Below are positions 1 to 12,175 of a stretch of DNA of 64,000 bases, piece by piece (position 1 is the first letter of the stretch; each line of letters begins with the position of its first letter). The stretch lies in NCBI RefSeq assembly GCF_003696285.1, contig NZ_RFFL01000004.1, positions 186,001 to 250,000 of the forward strand. The letters run 5' to 3'. This DNA is from Stutzerimonas nitrititolerans (GTDB lineage Bacteria > Pseudomonadota > Gammaproteobacteria > Pseudomonadales > Pseudomonadaceae). The position numbers were made by a program, and so were the translations under genes. Under the pieces are notes generated by a model that was not told where the DNA came from, ran no database searches, and saw only the letters and a list, made by a program, of their open reading frames with translations.

Positions 1-2
1 CG

Positions 3-596
3 ACCGGCATCGAGGACACCCTGCCGGCAATGCCCGACGCCCGCACCGCCATCGCAGCGGGCAACCTGCGCCTGTGCGCCATCTGCGACGGCTACGAGGT
101 CGACGGCGACAACGTCGCGGTATACGGCGAGGCCGAAGACACCATCCGCCACGCCGTCTTCCTGCGGACCTTCACCGACCGGGTGACCGTCGTGGTTCAC
201 GGCGAACGATCGGCCTGCGACGCCGCCATGGAGCTGGCCAGCCACTATGGCATCCGGCTGATCGGCGACGAGGTCGAGGCCCTGCACTGCTGCCCTCAGG
301 GCATCGAGCTGGTCACACGCAATCAGGGCACCCATCACTTCGACATCATCTACCCCAACCTGGGCGCACGCTTTCGCTCCAGGCTGGCGATGGACCTGGG
401 TGCGGCCTGCGACGACAAGGGCGCGCTGATCGTCGACGCCCACCAGGAGACTTCGGTGCCCGGGCTCTATGCCCTGGGCGATGTCGTTTCCGGCAGCCTC
501 AAACAGATGAGCGTCGCCATCGGGCACGCCGCACAGGCTGCCACCGCCGTGCACAACAGCCTGGAAAGCAATCCCTGGGGCGGACCGAACCGATAA
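3..596 (+). CDS. Thioredoxin-reductase-like FAD/NAD(P) oxidoreductase, 5' end missing
   Basis: The frame is open from the window's first bases, so the start lies outside; 197 residues remain. It keeps the CAIC redox pair (CxxC of the thioredoxin reductase family) followed by DG, and near the C-terminus the FAD-binding GDV segment followed by a helix rich in Ala and Gly (GHAAQAA), as in TrxB relatives. The nucleotide-binding stretch after the CxxC reads VAVYGEAED, where classical TrxB has a GGGxxA fold, so NADPH binding may be altered. It probably is a cytosolic disulfide or flavin-linked reductase of the wider TrxB-like family rather than housekeeping TrxB. The downstream regulator begins 67 bp later on the same strand. 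Family assignment is fairly sure; the substrate is unknown. Confidence 0.75.
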   Translation, partial: TGIEDTLPAMPDARTAIAAGNLRLCAICDGYEVDGDNVAVYGEAEDTIRHAVFLRTFTDRVTVVVHGERSACDAAMELASHYGIRLIGDEVEALHCCPQGIELVTRNQGTHHFDIIYPNLGARFRSRLAMDLGAACDDKGALIVDAHQETSVPGLYALGDVVSGSLKQMSVAIGHAAQAATAVHNSLESNPWGGPNR

Positions 597-663
597 CGGC
601 GCCACGCGATGCCTTCGACTCGACGAGCAGGCATACTGCCGCTCTCGACCAGGGCCGGAACAC

Positions 664-2199
664 ATGCGCATCCACGTAACCTTCATCGACCGTATCGGCA
701 TCACCCAGGAAGTACTCGCCCTGCTGGTGGCGCGCAACCTGAACCTCGATGCCGTGGAGATGGTGCCGCCCAACGTCTATATCGACGCGCCCGCGATCGA
801 CGCGGACGTGCTCGACGAGCTGCGCCAGGCACTGCGCGGCGTGCGTGGCGTGCAGGACATCCAGGTGGTCGACATGCTGCCCGGCCAGCAGCGGCGCCTG
901 CAGCTCGATGCGCTGCTGCAGGCCATGCCGGACCCGCTGATGGCGGTCGACGGCGCAGGCAAGATCCTGATGGCCAACGCCGCGCTGATCGGCCTGGTGG
1001 GGCGCGACCCGGAGGGCCAGCTCGTCGGCGAGCTGTTCGATGCGCCCGAACTGCAGGCCGCGATGCTCGAACAGGGCTTTCGCCTGCCCATGCGCGAGAT
1101 CATCTTCAACGGCCAATCGCTGCTGATCGACGTGATGCCGCTCGCCGAAACGCTTGCCGTCGACGGTGCCCAGCCGGCCGCCGGCGCCCTGCTCACCCTC
1201 TATGCGCCCAGTCGCCTCGGCGAGCGCCTGGCTGCGCTGCATCCACACCATGCGGAAAGTTTCGAGGCACTGCTCGGCGACTCGCCGGCCATCCGCACGC
1301 TCAAGGCGCGCGGCAAGCGCGTGGCGGCGCTCGATGCGCCCCTGCTGATCCAGGGTGAAACCGGCACCGGCAAGGAACTGGTCGCCCGCGCCTGCCACGC
1401 CGCCAGCCCACGCAGCAATGCGCCCTTCCTGACGCTCAGTTGCGCCGCCGTGGCGGAAAACCAGGCCGATGGCGAACTGTTCGGCTACGCGCCGGGCGTT
1501 GCCAGCGGCACCCAGCGCGGCGGCAAGCCCGGCCTGCTGGAACTGGCCAACGGCGGCACGGTGTTTCTCGACGAGATCGCCGAGATGTCGCCTTACCTGC
1601 AGGCCAAGCTGATGCACTTTCTCAGCGAGGGCAGCTTCCGCCGCATCGGCGGCGAACGCGAGATTCGCGTCGACGTGCGCATCCTCAGCGCCACCCACCG
1701 CGAGCTGGAGCAACTGGTCGGTGAAGGCAGCTTCCGTGAGGATCTGTTCTACCGGCTCAACGTGCTCAACCTGAGCGCCCCGCCGCTGCGCGAGCGCGGC
1801 GAGGACATCCTGCTGCTGGCCCGGCACTTCCTGCTGCAGGCCTGCACGCAGATCCAGCGCCCACCGTGCCGGCTCGCCCCCTCGACCTACCCGGTGCTGC
1901 TCGGCAACCCCTGGCCCGGTAACGTGCGGCAATTGCAGAACATCATCTTCCGCGCCGCAGCGATGTCCGACAGCAGCATGATCGGCCTCGACGACCTGGA
2001 TATCGCCCGCACCCGATTGGCCCGCGAGGAGGATGAAATCTCCAGCCTGAGCGAGGCCATGGACGCCTTCGAGCGCTCGATCCTGGAAAAGCTCTATGCG
2101 AGCTACCCCTCCACCCGGCTGCTGGCGGCCCGGCTGAAAAGCTCGCACAGCGCCATCGCCATGCGCCTGCGCAAGTACGGTATCGGCGGACACGGCTGA
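664..2199 (+). CDS. TyrR/GcsR-like enhancer-binding transcriptional regulator
   Basis: A 511-residue regulator with an N-terminal ACT-like domain (about 1-70), a PAS domain (about 75-190), an AAA+ domain (Walker A GETGTGKE near residue 231, Walker B VFLDEI near 300) and a C-terminal Fis-type helix-turn-helix (about 485-511). This is the TyrR/PhhR/GcsR architecture, in which the ACT/PAS part senses an amino acid. The loop that normally reads GAFTGA and contacts sigma-54 reads GVASGT (278-283), so direct sigma-54 activation is not assured. However, three 18-bp inverted repeats and a good -24/-12 promoter lie just downstream, before an alanine/glycine symporter and L-serine dehydratase. By that context it likely controls glycine/serine/alanine use, as GcsR does for glycine cleavage in P. 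aeruginosa. Confidence 0.85.
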   Translation: MRIHVTFIDRIGITQEVLALLVARNLNLDAVEMVPPNVYIDAPAIDADVLDELRQALRGVRGVQDIQVVDMLPGQQRRLQLDALLQAMPDPLMAVDGAGKILMANAALIGLVGRDPEGQLVGELFDAPELQAAMLEQGFRLPMREIIFNGQSLLIDVMPLAETLAVDGAQPAAGALLTLYAPSRLGERLAALHPHHAESFEALLGDSPAIRTLKARGKRVAALDAPLLIQGETGTGKELVARACHAASPRSNAPFLTLSCAAVAENQADGELFGYAPGVASGTQRGGKPGLLELANGGTVFLDEIAEMSPYLQAKLMHFLSEGSFRRIGGEREIRVDVRILSATHRELEQLVGEGSFREDLFYRLNVLNLSAPPLRERGEDILLLARHFLLQACTQIQRPPCRLAPSTYPVLLGNPWPGNVRQLQNIIFRAAAMSDSSMIGLDDLDIARTRLAREEDEISSLSEAMDAFERSILEKLYASYPSTRLLAARLKSSHSAIAMRLRKYGIGGHG

Positions 2200-2307
2200 G
2201 GGCTGAAAGACCAGACCTCCGGCTTCCGTAAACGTCACCGTCGGAAACAGTCGCCCCAGCGCACCTGTCCGCGATCGACCCACCACTGCGCCAATCTGTC
2301 GCAGCGA

Positions 2308-2401
2308 TGTATCGATTCAGATACGGCGTATCGAAATGAATACGAACGCTCCACGGCAGCAAACCGAGACTACCGAAAGCATCTGTATCGAATTCAATAC
2401 A
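2308..2401 (+). promoter_or_regulatory. Three 18-bp inverted-repeat operators (probable enhancer sites)
   Basis: Three sites share the pattern YGTAT-N8-ATACR: 2308-2325, 2327-2344 and 2384-2401. The third is a perfect TGTAT/ATACA palindrome and the second a perfect CGTAT/ATACG palindrome. They lie 67-160 bp upstream of the -24/-12 element, the normal distance for an enhancer-binding protein. GcsR is reported to use three tandem 18-bp sites, so the arrangement fits the adjacent TyrR-like regulator. The protein-site link is inferred. Confidence 0.7.
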
Positions 2402-2467
2402 GCGTAATCGAACAACAGGTTGCTGAAAATTCTTAACCAATTGATAAAAAAAGATTTTCTGCAAAGC

Positions 2468-2482
2468 TGGCATTCCTGTTGC
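2468..2482 (+). promoter_or_regulatory. Sigma-54 (-24/-12) promoter
   Basis: The sequence TGGCATTCCTGTTGC matches TGGCAC-N5-TTGC with the required spacing between the GG and GC dinucleotides. Transcription would start near 2494 and read into the symporter gene, leaving a leader of about 125 bases. Confidence 0.7.
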
Positions 2483-2620
2483 GTTGCTATTCCCAACGGG
2501 TTCGGATGGTGACCGTGCCGCCCAGTGGTAACAAGGGCGCACGCCAGCCGGAACCTCGGATGGGTGCCTTGTCTTTCGCACACCGACATGCCGTAAACCA
2601 AAACAACAAACGGAGTCGAC

Positions 2621-3997
2621 ATGCAATTTCTGAATAATCTGGTCAATGAAATAAACGCGCTGGTATGGGGCCCACCGATCCTGGTGCTGATCCTCGGCAC
2701 CGGGCTGTTCCTGATGATCAGCCTCAAGTTCATGCCCTGGCGGACCATCCCCCGTGGTTTCCGCCTGATGTGGCAGGGGCGCAGGAACGAGCCCGGCGCC
2801 GATGGCGAGATCAGCCCCTTCCAGGCGCTGATGACCTGCCTGGCGGCCACTGTCGGTACCGGCAACATCGCCGGCGTTGCCACCGCCATCTTCCTCGGCG
2901 GGCCGGGTGCGCTGTTCTGGATGTGGTGCACCGCCCTGGTGGGCATGGCCACCAAGTACTGCGAAGTGGTGCTGGCCGTGCACTACCGCGAGAAGGACGA
3001 CCGCGGCGAGCATGTCGGCGGGCCGATGTACGCCATCAAGAACGGCCTGGGCAAGAAGTGGCTCTGGCTGGGCGGCGCCTTCGCCATCTTCGGCGGGCTG
3101 GCCGGTTTCGGTATCGGCAACATGGTGCAGGTCAATAGCATGGCGCAGGCCATGGAAACCACTTTCGGCGTGCCGATGTGGATCACCGGCGTGGTCTCGA
3201 TGGCGATTGTCGGCCTGGTGATCCTCGGCGGCATCAAGCGCATCGGCAAGGTCGCTGCGTCGCTGGTGCCCTTCATGTGCGTGGCCTACATCATCGCCGC
3301 CCTGGTGGTGTTGGTGGTCAACTTCGAGGCCATTCCCGGCGCGTTCGCGCTGATCTTCCAGTCCGCCTTCAACCCGGTGGCGGCCACCGGCGGCTTTGCC
3401 GGCGCGGCGGTGATCGCGGCGATCCGTTTCGGTGTGGCGCGCGGCATCTTCTCCAACGAGGCGGGCCTCGGCACCGCCGGTATCGCTCAGGCGGCCGGCA
3501 CCAGCAAATGCCCGGTGCGCTCCGGCCTGATCGGCATGCTGGGTACCTTCATCGACACCATCATCATCTGCTCGATGACCGGCCTGGCGATCATCTGCTC
3601 GGGCGTCTGGACCAGCGGCGAAAGCGGTGCGGCGTTGTCGGCGGCGGCCTTCGAGTCGGCGATGCCGGGCTTCGGCGGCGCCATTCTGACCATTGCGCTG
3701 GTGGTCTTCGCCTTCACCACCATCCTCGGCTGGAGCTACTTCGGCGAGAAATGCTGGGAATTCATGGTCGGCACCAAGGCAATCTGGCCGTTCCGGGTGG
3801 TCTGGGTGCTGGCCGTGCCCTTCGGCGCGATCGCTCAGCTCGACTTCGCCTGGCTGGTGGCCGATACGCTCAATGGCCTGATGGCGATTCCCAACCTGAT
3901 CTCGCTGCTGATGCTCAGCCCCGTGGTGGTCAAGCTGACCAACGCCTACTTCGCCGAACGCAAGACGCAGGAAGCGCTCGCCAGCGTTCCCCAGTGA
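2621..3997 (+). CDS. Alanine/glycine:cation symporter (AGCS family)
   Basis: A 458-residue inner-membrane protein with about eleven hydrophobic segments. The family signature [19 protein letters not shown] lies near residues 76-94 and the [13 protein letters not shown] segment near residues 285-297. AGCS proteins import alanine or glycine with Na+ (or H+). The ATG at 2621 has an ACGGAGT ribosome site five bases upstream. The gene lies downstream of a sigma-54 promoter and a TyrR-like regulator and is followed by L-serine dehydratase, so it probably supplies the small amino acids that the regulator senses. A hairpin separates it from sdaA. The family is secure; whether alanine, glycine or serine is the main substrate cannot be read from the sequence. 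Confidence 0.9.
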   Translation: MQFLNNLVNEINALVWGPPILVLILGTGLFLMISLKFMPWRTIPRGFRLMWQGRRNEPGADGEISPFQALMTCLAATVGTGNIAGVATAIFLGGPGALFWMWCTALVGMATKYCEVVLAVHYREKDDRGEHVGGPMYAIKNGLGKKWLWLGGAFAIFGGLAGFGIGNMVQVNSMAQAMETTFGVPMWITGVVSMAIVGLVILGGIKRIGKVAASLVPFMCVAYIIAALVVLVVNFEAIPGAFALIFQSAFNPVAATGGFAGAAVIAAIRFGVARGIFSNEAGLGTAGIAQAAGTSKCPVRSGLIGMLGTFIDTIIICSMTGLAIICSGVWTSGESGAALSAAAFESAMPGFGGAILTIALVVFAFTTILGWSYFGEKCWEFMVGTKAIWPFRVVWVLAVPFGAIAQLDFAWLVADTLNGLMAIPNLISLLMLSPVVVKLTNAYFAERKTQEALASVPQ

Positions 3998-4016
3998 ATC
4001 AGCGTCTAAGCTGATA

Positions 4017-4056
4017 ACAGCCCCAGGCACCTGCGGTCCCTGGGGCTGTCGTTCTT
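4017..4056 (+). terminator. Hairpin terminator between symporter and sdaA
   Basis: An 11-bp perfect stem (ACAGCCCCAGG at 4017-4027 with CCTGGGGCTGT at 4039-4049) is followed by CGTTCTT. The short T content suggests partial termination, which would lower sdaA expression relative to the symporter. Confidence 0.7.
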
Positions 4057-4073
4057 ATCGTCGAGCATCCCTC

Positions 4074-5446
<1,373 letters not shown>

Positions 5447-5450
<4 letters not shown>

Positions 5451-5730
5451 GGTCTGTTGACGTTTCGTCGCGAGCCACGTTGCTGCGCCAAATATCGCCA
5501 GGCAAGGCGCGGGACGCAGGCAATGGCATTCCCTTGCCAAGTCCCGCAACGCCGCATGGCGATATTTGCCGCGCAACCTAGGCGGCCCCACCCGAAGGGC
5601 CGGGACTGTTTTTGCGCGGCGCGGCGTTATTCGTCGTTCATTTGGAATGACCAAACTTCTCTCCTCATGCCTTGCTCCGCGCAAAAACAGGCTCCGGCGT
5701 GTCCGCGAGCGAAACGTCAACAGACCCTAG
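5447..5730. mobile_element. Structured MITE-like element, copy A (full length)
   Basis: The ends are TAGGGTCTGTTGACGTTTCG and its inverse complement, each inside a CTAG tetranucleotide, which suggests a TA target duplication. Inside are a 12-bp perfect stem (CAAATATCGCCA / TGGCGATATTTG), a GCGGGAC/GTCCCGC stem nested in it, a CTGTTTTTGCGCGG/CCGCGCAAAAACAG stem, and a TTTGG/CCAAA hairpin. No open frame looks like a transposase, so it is non-autonomous. It is about 90% like copy C and more distant from copy B. The left end sits on the sdaA stop codon. Confidence 0.8.
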
Positions 5731-5837
5731 GCCCCTGTTGCCACGGGGCGGCATGTGGCGGCGCGAGATAAAGGCTCGCCACCGGGCCGCTGTTTTACCT
5801 ATGCTGTCGAACCTGCATGCCAACATAACAATACCGA

Positions 5838-8800
5838 ATGCCGACGAATAACGGCCCAGAGCCCTCCAGCCCGAAGAACACCCACCTGGCCCGAAGCACG
5901 CTGGACTATCCCGTGGTGGGCATCGGCGCCTCGGCGGGCGGCCTGAAGGCGCTGATGACCTTCTTCGAGCACATGCCCAGCGACTGCGGCATGGCGTTCG
6001 TGATCATCCTGCACCTGTCGCCCCGGCACGAGAGCAGCGCCGACAAGATCCTCCAGAACGTCACGCGGATGCCCGTGCGGCAGGTCACCGGGCCGGTGCC
6101 CATCGAGCGCAATCATGTCTACGTGATTCCGCCGGCGATGGTCCTGTCGATGAACGACGGTTACCTGCGCCTGCAGAAACCCACCCGCGCACGCGGACCG
6201 CAGGTGGCAATCGACCTGTTCTTCCGCGCCCTGGCCGACGTGCACCACACCCATGCCATCGGCATCGTGCTGTCCGGCAGTGGGGCGGATGGTTCGGTCG
6301 GCCTGTCGCGTATCAAGGAACAGGGCGGCGTGACCCTGGCGCAGAGCCCGGAGGATGCCGAGCACGACTCGATGCCCCTGCACGCCATCGAAACCGGCAT
6401 GGTCGACATCGTGCTGCCGGCGGCGGAAATGCCCCAGCGCCTGATGGAACTCGGCGGTAACCTTGAATCACTCATCGCCCGCAGCCACCCGATGCCGCAG
6501 CCTGGCGAAACCGAGCAGGCCGGCACGGACCAGGGCCGGATCGAAAACGAGCATGCGCGCAGCCAGTCCCGCCCCAACGAACTGGCGTTACGCGAGATTC
6601 TCGAACTGCTGCGCAATCGGACCGGTCATGATTTCCAACATTACAAGCAAGCCACGGTGTTGCGGCGCATCGAACGCCGCCTGCAGGTCAACGCGCTGCA
6701 CGACATGCCCGCCTATGCCAGGTTCCTGCACGCTCGACCCGAAGAAACCGCCGCGCTGCTGGCGGACATGCTGATCGGCGTGACCAACTTCTTCCGCGAC
6801 CGGGAAGCCTTCGAAGCGCTGGAGCGCGACGTCATCCCGGTGCTGTTCGAGCAGAAGGCCGAGGACAAGTCCCTGCGGATCTGGGCCGTCGCCTGTTCGA
6901 GCGGTGAGGAAGCCTACTCGCTGGGCATGCTCTTCGCCGACCAGACGCAGCTGAGCGAGCCCAACAGCGAAGTCCAGCTGCAGCTGTTCGCCACCGACAT
7001 CGACGATCGCGCCCTGGAAACCGCGCGCACCGGCATCTACCCCGAAGCCATCGTGACCGATGTGCCGCCCAGCCGCCTGCGCCAGCATTTCATCAAGGAG
7101 CCGGGGCACTACCGCATGCGCAAGGAGCTGCGCGAGCGCATCCTCTTCGCCCGCCACGACATCCTTCGAGACCCGCCCTTCTCCCGGCTCGACCTGGTCT
7201 CCTGCCGCAACCTGATGATCTACCTGGACCGGAACATCCAGGTCGAAGTGCTGCGCATGTTCCACTTCGCGCTCAACCCCGGCGGCTACCTGTTCCTCGG
7301 CAGCTCGGAGACCGCCGACGCCTGCAGCCAGCTGTTCGAGCCGGTGGACAAGAAGAACCGCATCTACCGCGCCAGGAACCTGGGCTCGGGGGTTCGCAAC
7401 AGATCCGCCTACCCTTTCCAGGCACTGGTCAACACCCCTTCTCCCAAGGCGCCACTCAGACAGCAGCCTAACGGCGACCGCAAGCGCTCGTTCGCCGAGA
7501 TGCACCAGCGCGCCCTCGAACAGTACGCCCCGCCCAGCGTGATCATCGATCGCAAGTCGGAAATCGTGCACATGTCCGACCGCGCCGGGAATTTCCTGCG
7601 CTACGTCGGCGGCGAGCCCTCGCTGAACCTGATCACCCTGGTCCATCCGCAGCTGCGCTCGGATTTGCGCACCGCACTATGCCAGGCCAGCCACACCGGC
7701 AAGAGCGTCGAGGCGCGGCGGGTGAAGCTGGAACGCGACGACCGGCACTGCTACGTGAACATGGTGGTGCGGCCCTTCCAGGACAACGAAGCCGGCGACG
7801 AGTACATGCTGGTGATCTTCGATGAAGTCGAAGATTGCATGGACGGCAGCACGCTGGAAAATACCGACCTCAAGGACAGCGTGCTGCTCCAGCTGGAAGC
7901 CGAACTGCAGCGGACCAAGGAACAGCTGCAGGTGACCATGGAGCACTCGGAAACCGCCAGCGACGAACTGCGCGCCTCGAACGAGGAACTGCAGGCGATC
8001 AACGAAGAGTTGCGTTCGGCCACCGAGGAACAGGAAACCAGCAAGGAAGAGCTGCAATCGATCAACGAAGAGCTCACCACGGTCAACTTCGAACTCAAGA
8101 CCAAGGTTGACGAAACCAGCAAGATCAACGACGACCTGCAGAACCTGATCTCCTCGACGGACATCGCCACCCTGTTCGTCGACCGCGAGATGCGTATCAA
8201 ATGGTTCACGCCCCGAGCGCGGGACATCTTCAACGTGATCGGCGCCGACGCCGGTCGCTCCCTGCTGGACATCACCCACCGCCTCGATTATCCGCAGCTC
8301 TACCAGGACGCTACGCAAGCCTTCGAAGCGCTGCATCTGGTCGAGCGCGAAATCTGCAATCGCGACGGCGACCACTGGTACCTGGCGCGCTTCCTGCCCT
8401 ACCGCACGCTGGATGACCGCATCCAGGGCGCCGTGCTGACCTTCATCGACATCACCGACCGCCGCCTGGCCGAAGAACAGCTGCGCGCCGGCGAGGACCA
8501 CCTGCGGCTGCTGGCACAGAGCACCAAGGGCTATGCGCTGATCACCATGGATTGCGACGGGCTCATCACCAGTTGGAATCGCGGCGCCGCCTATATCTTC
8601 GGCTATCGCGAAGAAGAGGTGATTGGCCGCAACATCAGTATCATCTACACCGAAGAGGACCGCCTGGCCGGCATACCGGAAGCCGAGCGCAAACGCGCCC
8701 TGGAACAGGGCCAGGCCACCGACGAGCGCTGGCACATGCGCCGGGACGGAACGCGGTGCTTCTTCAGTGGCCTGGTCAATCCGCTGGTGAACAACGACGG

Positions 8801-10010
8801 CGAAATCACCGGCTTCGCCAAGATCGCCCGCGACGTCACCGAAGATCGACAGCGCAGCAACAGCCAGCAGAATGAGCTGGAAATCATCCAGGCGGCCAAC
8901 CAGCAGAAGGACGAGTTCTTCGCCGTGCTCTCCCACGAGCTCAAGCACCCGCTCAACCTCATCCAGCTCAACACCGACCTGATCGCGCGCTCCCAGGCCG
9001 CCAAGAACACGCCGAACCTGCTCAAGGCCACGCAGGCGATCCAGAGCGCGGTGCGCAGCCAGTCACGGATCATCGACGACCTGATGGACGTCTCGCGCAT
9101 CCGCACCGGCAAGCTGAAGCTCAACTTCACCACGCTGCAATATCAGGATGTGCTCGGCAGCATCGAGGCGGTGTTCAGCCCGCTGGCCCAGGCCGAGGGC
9201 GTCACCTTCGAAAGCTTCAGGCCGGAGCAACCGGTCTTCGTTCGCGCCGACCTGACGCGGCTGGAGCAGATCATCTGGAACCTGCTGAACAATGCCTGGA
9301 AATTCACCAAGGCCGGCGATCGCATCTGCATGGAACTCGAGCGCGACGGCGACCAGGCGCGACTGAACGTGATCGACACCGGCGAAGGCATAGCCGCCGA
9401 CTTCCTGCCCAAGGTATTCGACATGTTCGGCCAGGCCGAGATGCAGCACGCCCAGCGCTCCAAGCACGGCCTGGGCATCGGCCTGGCGCTGGTCAAGCAA
9501 CTGGTCGAGGCCCACGGCGGCCGTATCGAGGCCTTCTCCGAAGGGCTCGGCCGCGGCGCGCGGTTCAGCGTCTGGCTGCCGATACACCTGCAGACCGAGC
9601 TGGCGCTCAACGACCAGGGCAACGCCACCGAACTGGGTGCGTTGGTCGGCATCGACATCCTGCTGGTGGACGACTCGGCGGAAATCCTCGCCACCCTCTG
9701 CGAGCTGCTGGAAAGCGAAGGCGCGAACGTGACCACCGCCGACGGAGGCGCCCGAGGCATCGAACTGGCCGAGCAGTCGCGCTTCGACGTGATCCTCTCC
9801 GACATCGGCATGCCGGACGTCGACGGCCACAGGATGATGAGCGAGATACGCCGCGGCACCACCAACGCCGATACCCCCAGCATCGCCCTGACCGGCTACG
9901 GCACCCTGCGCGACGTGGAAAAGGCCAGGGCGGCAGGCTTCAACCTGCACCTGCGCAAGCCGATCGACCTGCAGGCACTGATCGACGCCGTGACCCAGGC
10001 CGTGCATTGA
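5838..10010 (+). CDS. CheB-CheR-PAS-histidine kinase-receiver fusion protein
   Basis: A 1390-residue cytoplasmic multidomain signalling protein. In order: CheB methylesterase (about 15-195; GIGASAGG with Ser32, SGSGADGS), CheR methyltransferase (about 240-510), a long heptad-rich coiled coil built of EELQxxNEEL repeats (about 690-770), two PAS domains (about 775-890 and 895-1010), a HisKA domain with phospho-acceptor His1033 in SHELKHPL, HATPase (about 1135-1245), and a C-terminal receiver with phospho-acceptor Asp1322. The domain order is known in Pseudomonas but its signal is generally unassigned. No cheA, cheW or receptor gene is adjacent. The ATG at 5838 lacks a clear ribosome site, so translation may be weak or begin slightly downstream. 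It is flanked by repeat elements on both sides. Confidence 0.9.
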   Translation: MPTNNGPEPSSPKNTHLARSTLDYPVVGIGASAGGLKALMTFFEHMPSDCGMAFVIILHLSPRHESSADKILQNVTRMPVRQVTGPVPIERNHVYVIPPAMVLSMNDGYLRLQKPTRARGPQVAIDLFFRALADVHHTHAIGIVLSGSGADGSVGLSRIKEQGGVTLAQSPEDAEHDSMPLHAIETGMVDIVLPAAEMPQRLMELGGNLESLIARSHPMPQPGETEQAGTDQGRIENEHARSQSRPNELALREILELLRNRTGHDFQHYKQATVLRRIERRLQVNALHDMPAYARFLHARPEETAALLADMLIGVTNFFRDREAFEALERDVIPVLFEQKAEDKSLRIWAVACSSGEEAYSLGMLFADQTQLSEPNSEVQLQLFATDIDDRALETARTGIYPEAIVTDVPPSRLRQHFIKEPGHYRMRKELRERILFARHDILRDPPFSRLDLVSCRNLMIYLDRNIQVEVLRMFHFALNPGGYLFLGSSETADACSQLFEPVDKKNRIYRARNLGSGVRNRSAYPFQALVNTPSPKAPLRQQPNGDRKRSFAEMHQRALEQYAPPSVIIDRKSEIVHMSDRAGNFLRYVGGEPSLNLITLVHPQLRSDLRTALCQASHTGKSVEARRVKLERDDRHCYVNMVVRPFQDNEAGDEYMLVIFDEVEDCMDGSTLENTDLKDSVLLQLEAELQRTKEQLQVTMEHSETASDELRASNEELQAINEELRSATEEQETSKEELQSINEELTTVNFELKTKVDETSKINDDLQNLISSTDIATLFVDREMRIKWFTPRARDIFNVIGADAGRSLLDITHRLDYPQLYQDATQAFEALHLVEREICNRDGDHWYLARFLPYRTLDDRIQGAVLTFIDITDRRLAEEQLRAGEDHLRLLAQSTKGYALITMDCDGLITSWNRGAAYIFGYREEEVIGRNISIIYTEEDRLAGIPEAERKRALEQGQATDERWHMRRDGTRCFFSGLVNPLVNNDGEITGFAKIARDVTEDRQRSNSQQNELEIIQAANQQKDEFFAVLSHELKHPLNLIQLNTDLIARSQAAKNTPNLLKATQAIQSAVRSQSRIIDDLMDVSRIRTGKLKLNFTTLQYQDVLGSIEAVFSPLAQAEGVTFESFRPEQPVFVRADLTRLEQIIWNLLNNAWKFTKAGDRICMELERDGDQARLNVIDTGEGIAADFLPKVFDMFGQAEMQHAQRSKHGLGIGLALVKQLVEAHGGRIEAFSEGLGRGARFSVWLPIHLQTELALNDQGNATELGALVGIDILLVDDSAEILATLCELLESEGANVTTADGGARGIELAEQSRFDVILSDIGMPDVDGHRMMSEIRRGTTNADTPSIALTGYGTLRDVEKARAAGFNLHLRKPIDLQALIDAVTQAVH

Positions 10011-10351
10011 GCTGACCGCAGCCTCCGGGAGGGCCGCGCTCGACGCTAAGCCTTCAGGCCTTGCAACCCGATGGTTCCCGCGCTCCCGCGTGGGAACCCA
10101 GCCGGGGCGCTCTGCGCCCAGCGACGCAAAGCATCGCAAGGTGCGCTCCCACGCGGAGCATGGGAGCGATCGAATTGAGCTGACCGCAGCCTGCAGAAGG
10201 GTCTCCTCTCGGCGCTAAGCTTTCAGGTCTTGCAACCCGACCCACCGATGGTTCCCGCGCTCCCGCGTGGGAACCCAGCCGGGGCGCTCCGCGCCCAGCG
10301 ACGCAAAGCATCGCAAGGTGCGCTCCCACGCGGAGCATGGGAGCGATCGAA
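10006..10351. repeat. Tandem duplication of a REP-like unit (about 168 bp twice)
   Basis: Two head-to-tail copies (about 10006-10173 and 10174-10351) start with ATTGAGCTGACCGCAGCCT and end with GGGAGCGATCGAA. Each holds the hairpin-forming pieces CTCCCGCGTGGGAAC and CTCCCACGCGGAGCATGGGAG. The first copy begins at the stop codon of the CheB/CheR gene, so the unit arose from that 3' end. The second copy has a 6-base insertion. No gene is seen between 10011 and 10367. Confidence 0.85.
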
Positions 10352-10367
10352 ATCTCCCAAGAGGGCC

Positions 10368-11924
<1,557 letters not shown>

Positions 11925-11971
11925 GCAAGGCACCTGATTGTTGTTATGGGCGCGACTATCTGCCGCACACA

Positions 11972-11987
11972 CTTGATTTACGTCAAG
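11972..11987. promoter_or_regulatory. ANR/DNR-like palindrome in the phhR-phhA intergenic region
   Basis: The 16-bp palindrome CTTGATTTACGTCAAG contains TTGAT-N4-GTCAA, one base away from the FNR/ANR consensus TTGAT-N4-ATCAA. It could instead be a PhhR-related site, since TyrR-type boxes are also imperfect palindromes. A second palindrome, ACAAG-N5-CTTGT, lies at 12058-12072. Function is inferred from pattern and position only. Confidence 0.4.
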
Positions 11988-12175
11988 ATTATTTGACAGT
12001 CAATCCGCCGAAGCATGTGATCAACCCAAGGCAGCAGAAGGTCGTAATCATTTCTTTACAAGACCACCTTGTGATCGCGCCTTTCGAGCGCCTGCAAGCG
12101 CTACCCAAGGCGCTCACCGGGGTATCAGATGGAGGCATAACAAGATTCAGTCGGCCATCGCGCTCAGGAGGTCAG

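Noticed and set aside
499..4030. Long minus-strand frames (499-2286 and 1943-4030) over the regulator and symporter
   Set aside because: They are antisense shadows of clearly homologous plus-strand genes in G+C-rich DNA and show low-complexity, non-family composition.
5731..5837. Sigma-28 promoter before the CheB/CheR fusion
   Set aside because: TAAAGGCT is followed by GCCGCTGT only 9 bases later, not 11, so the match is not acceptable.
11925..12175. Sigma-54 promoter for phhA
   Set aside because: No TGGC-N7-TTGC arrangement with correct spacing was found in the intergenic region.
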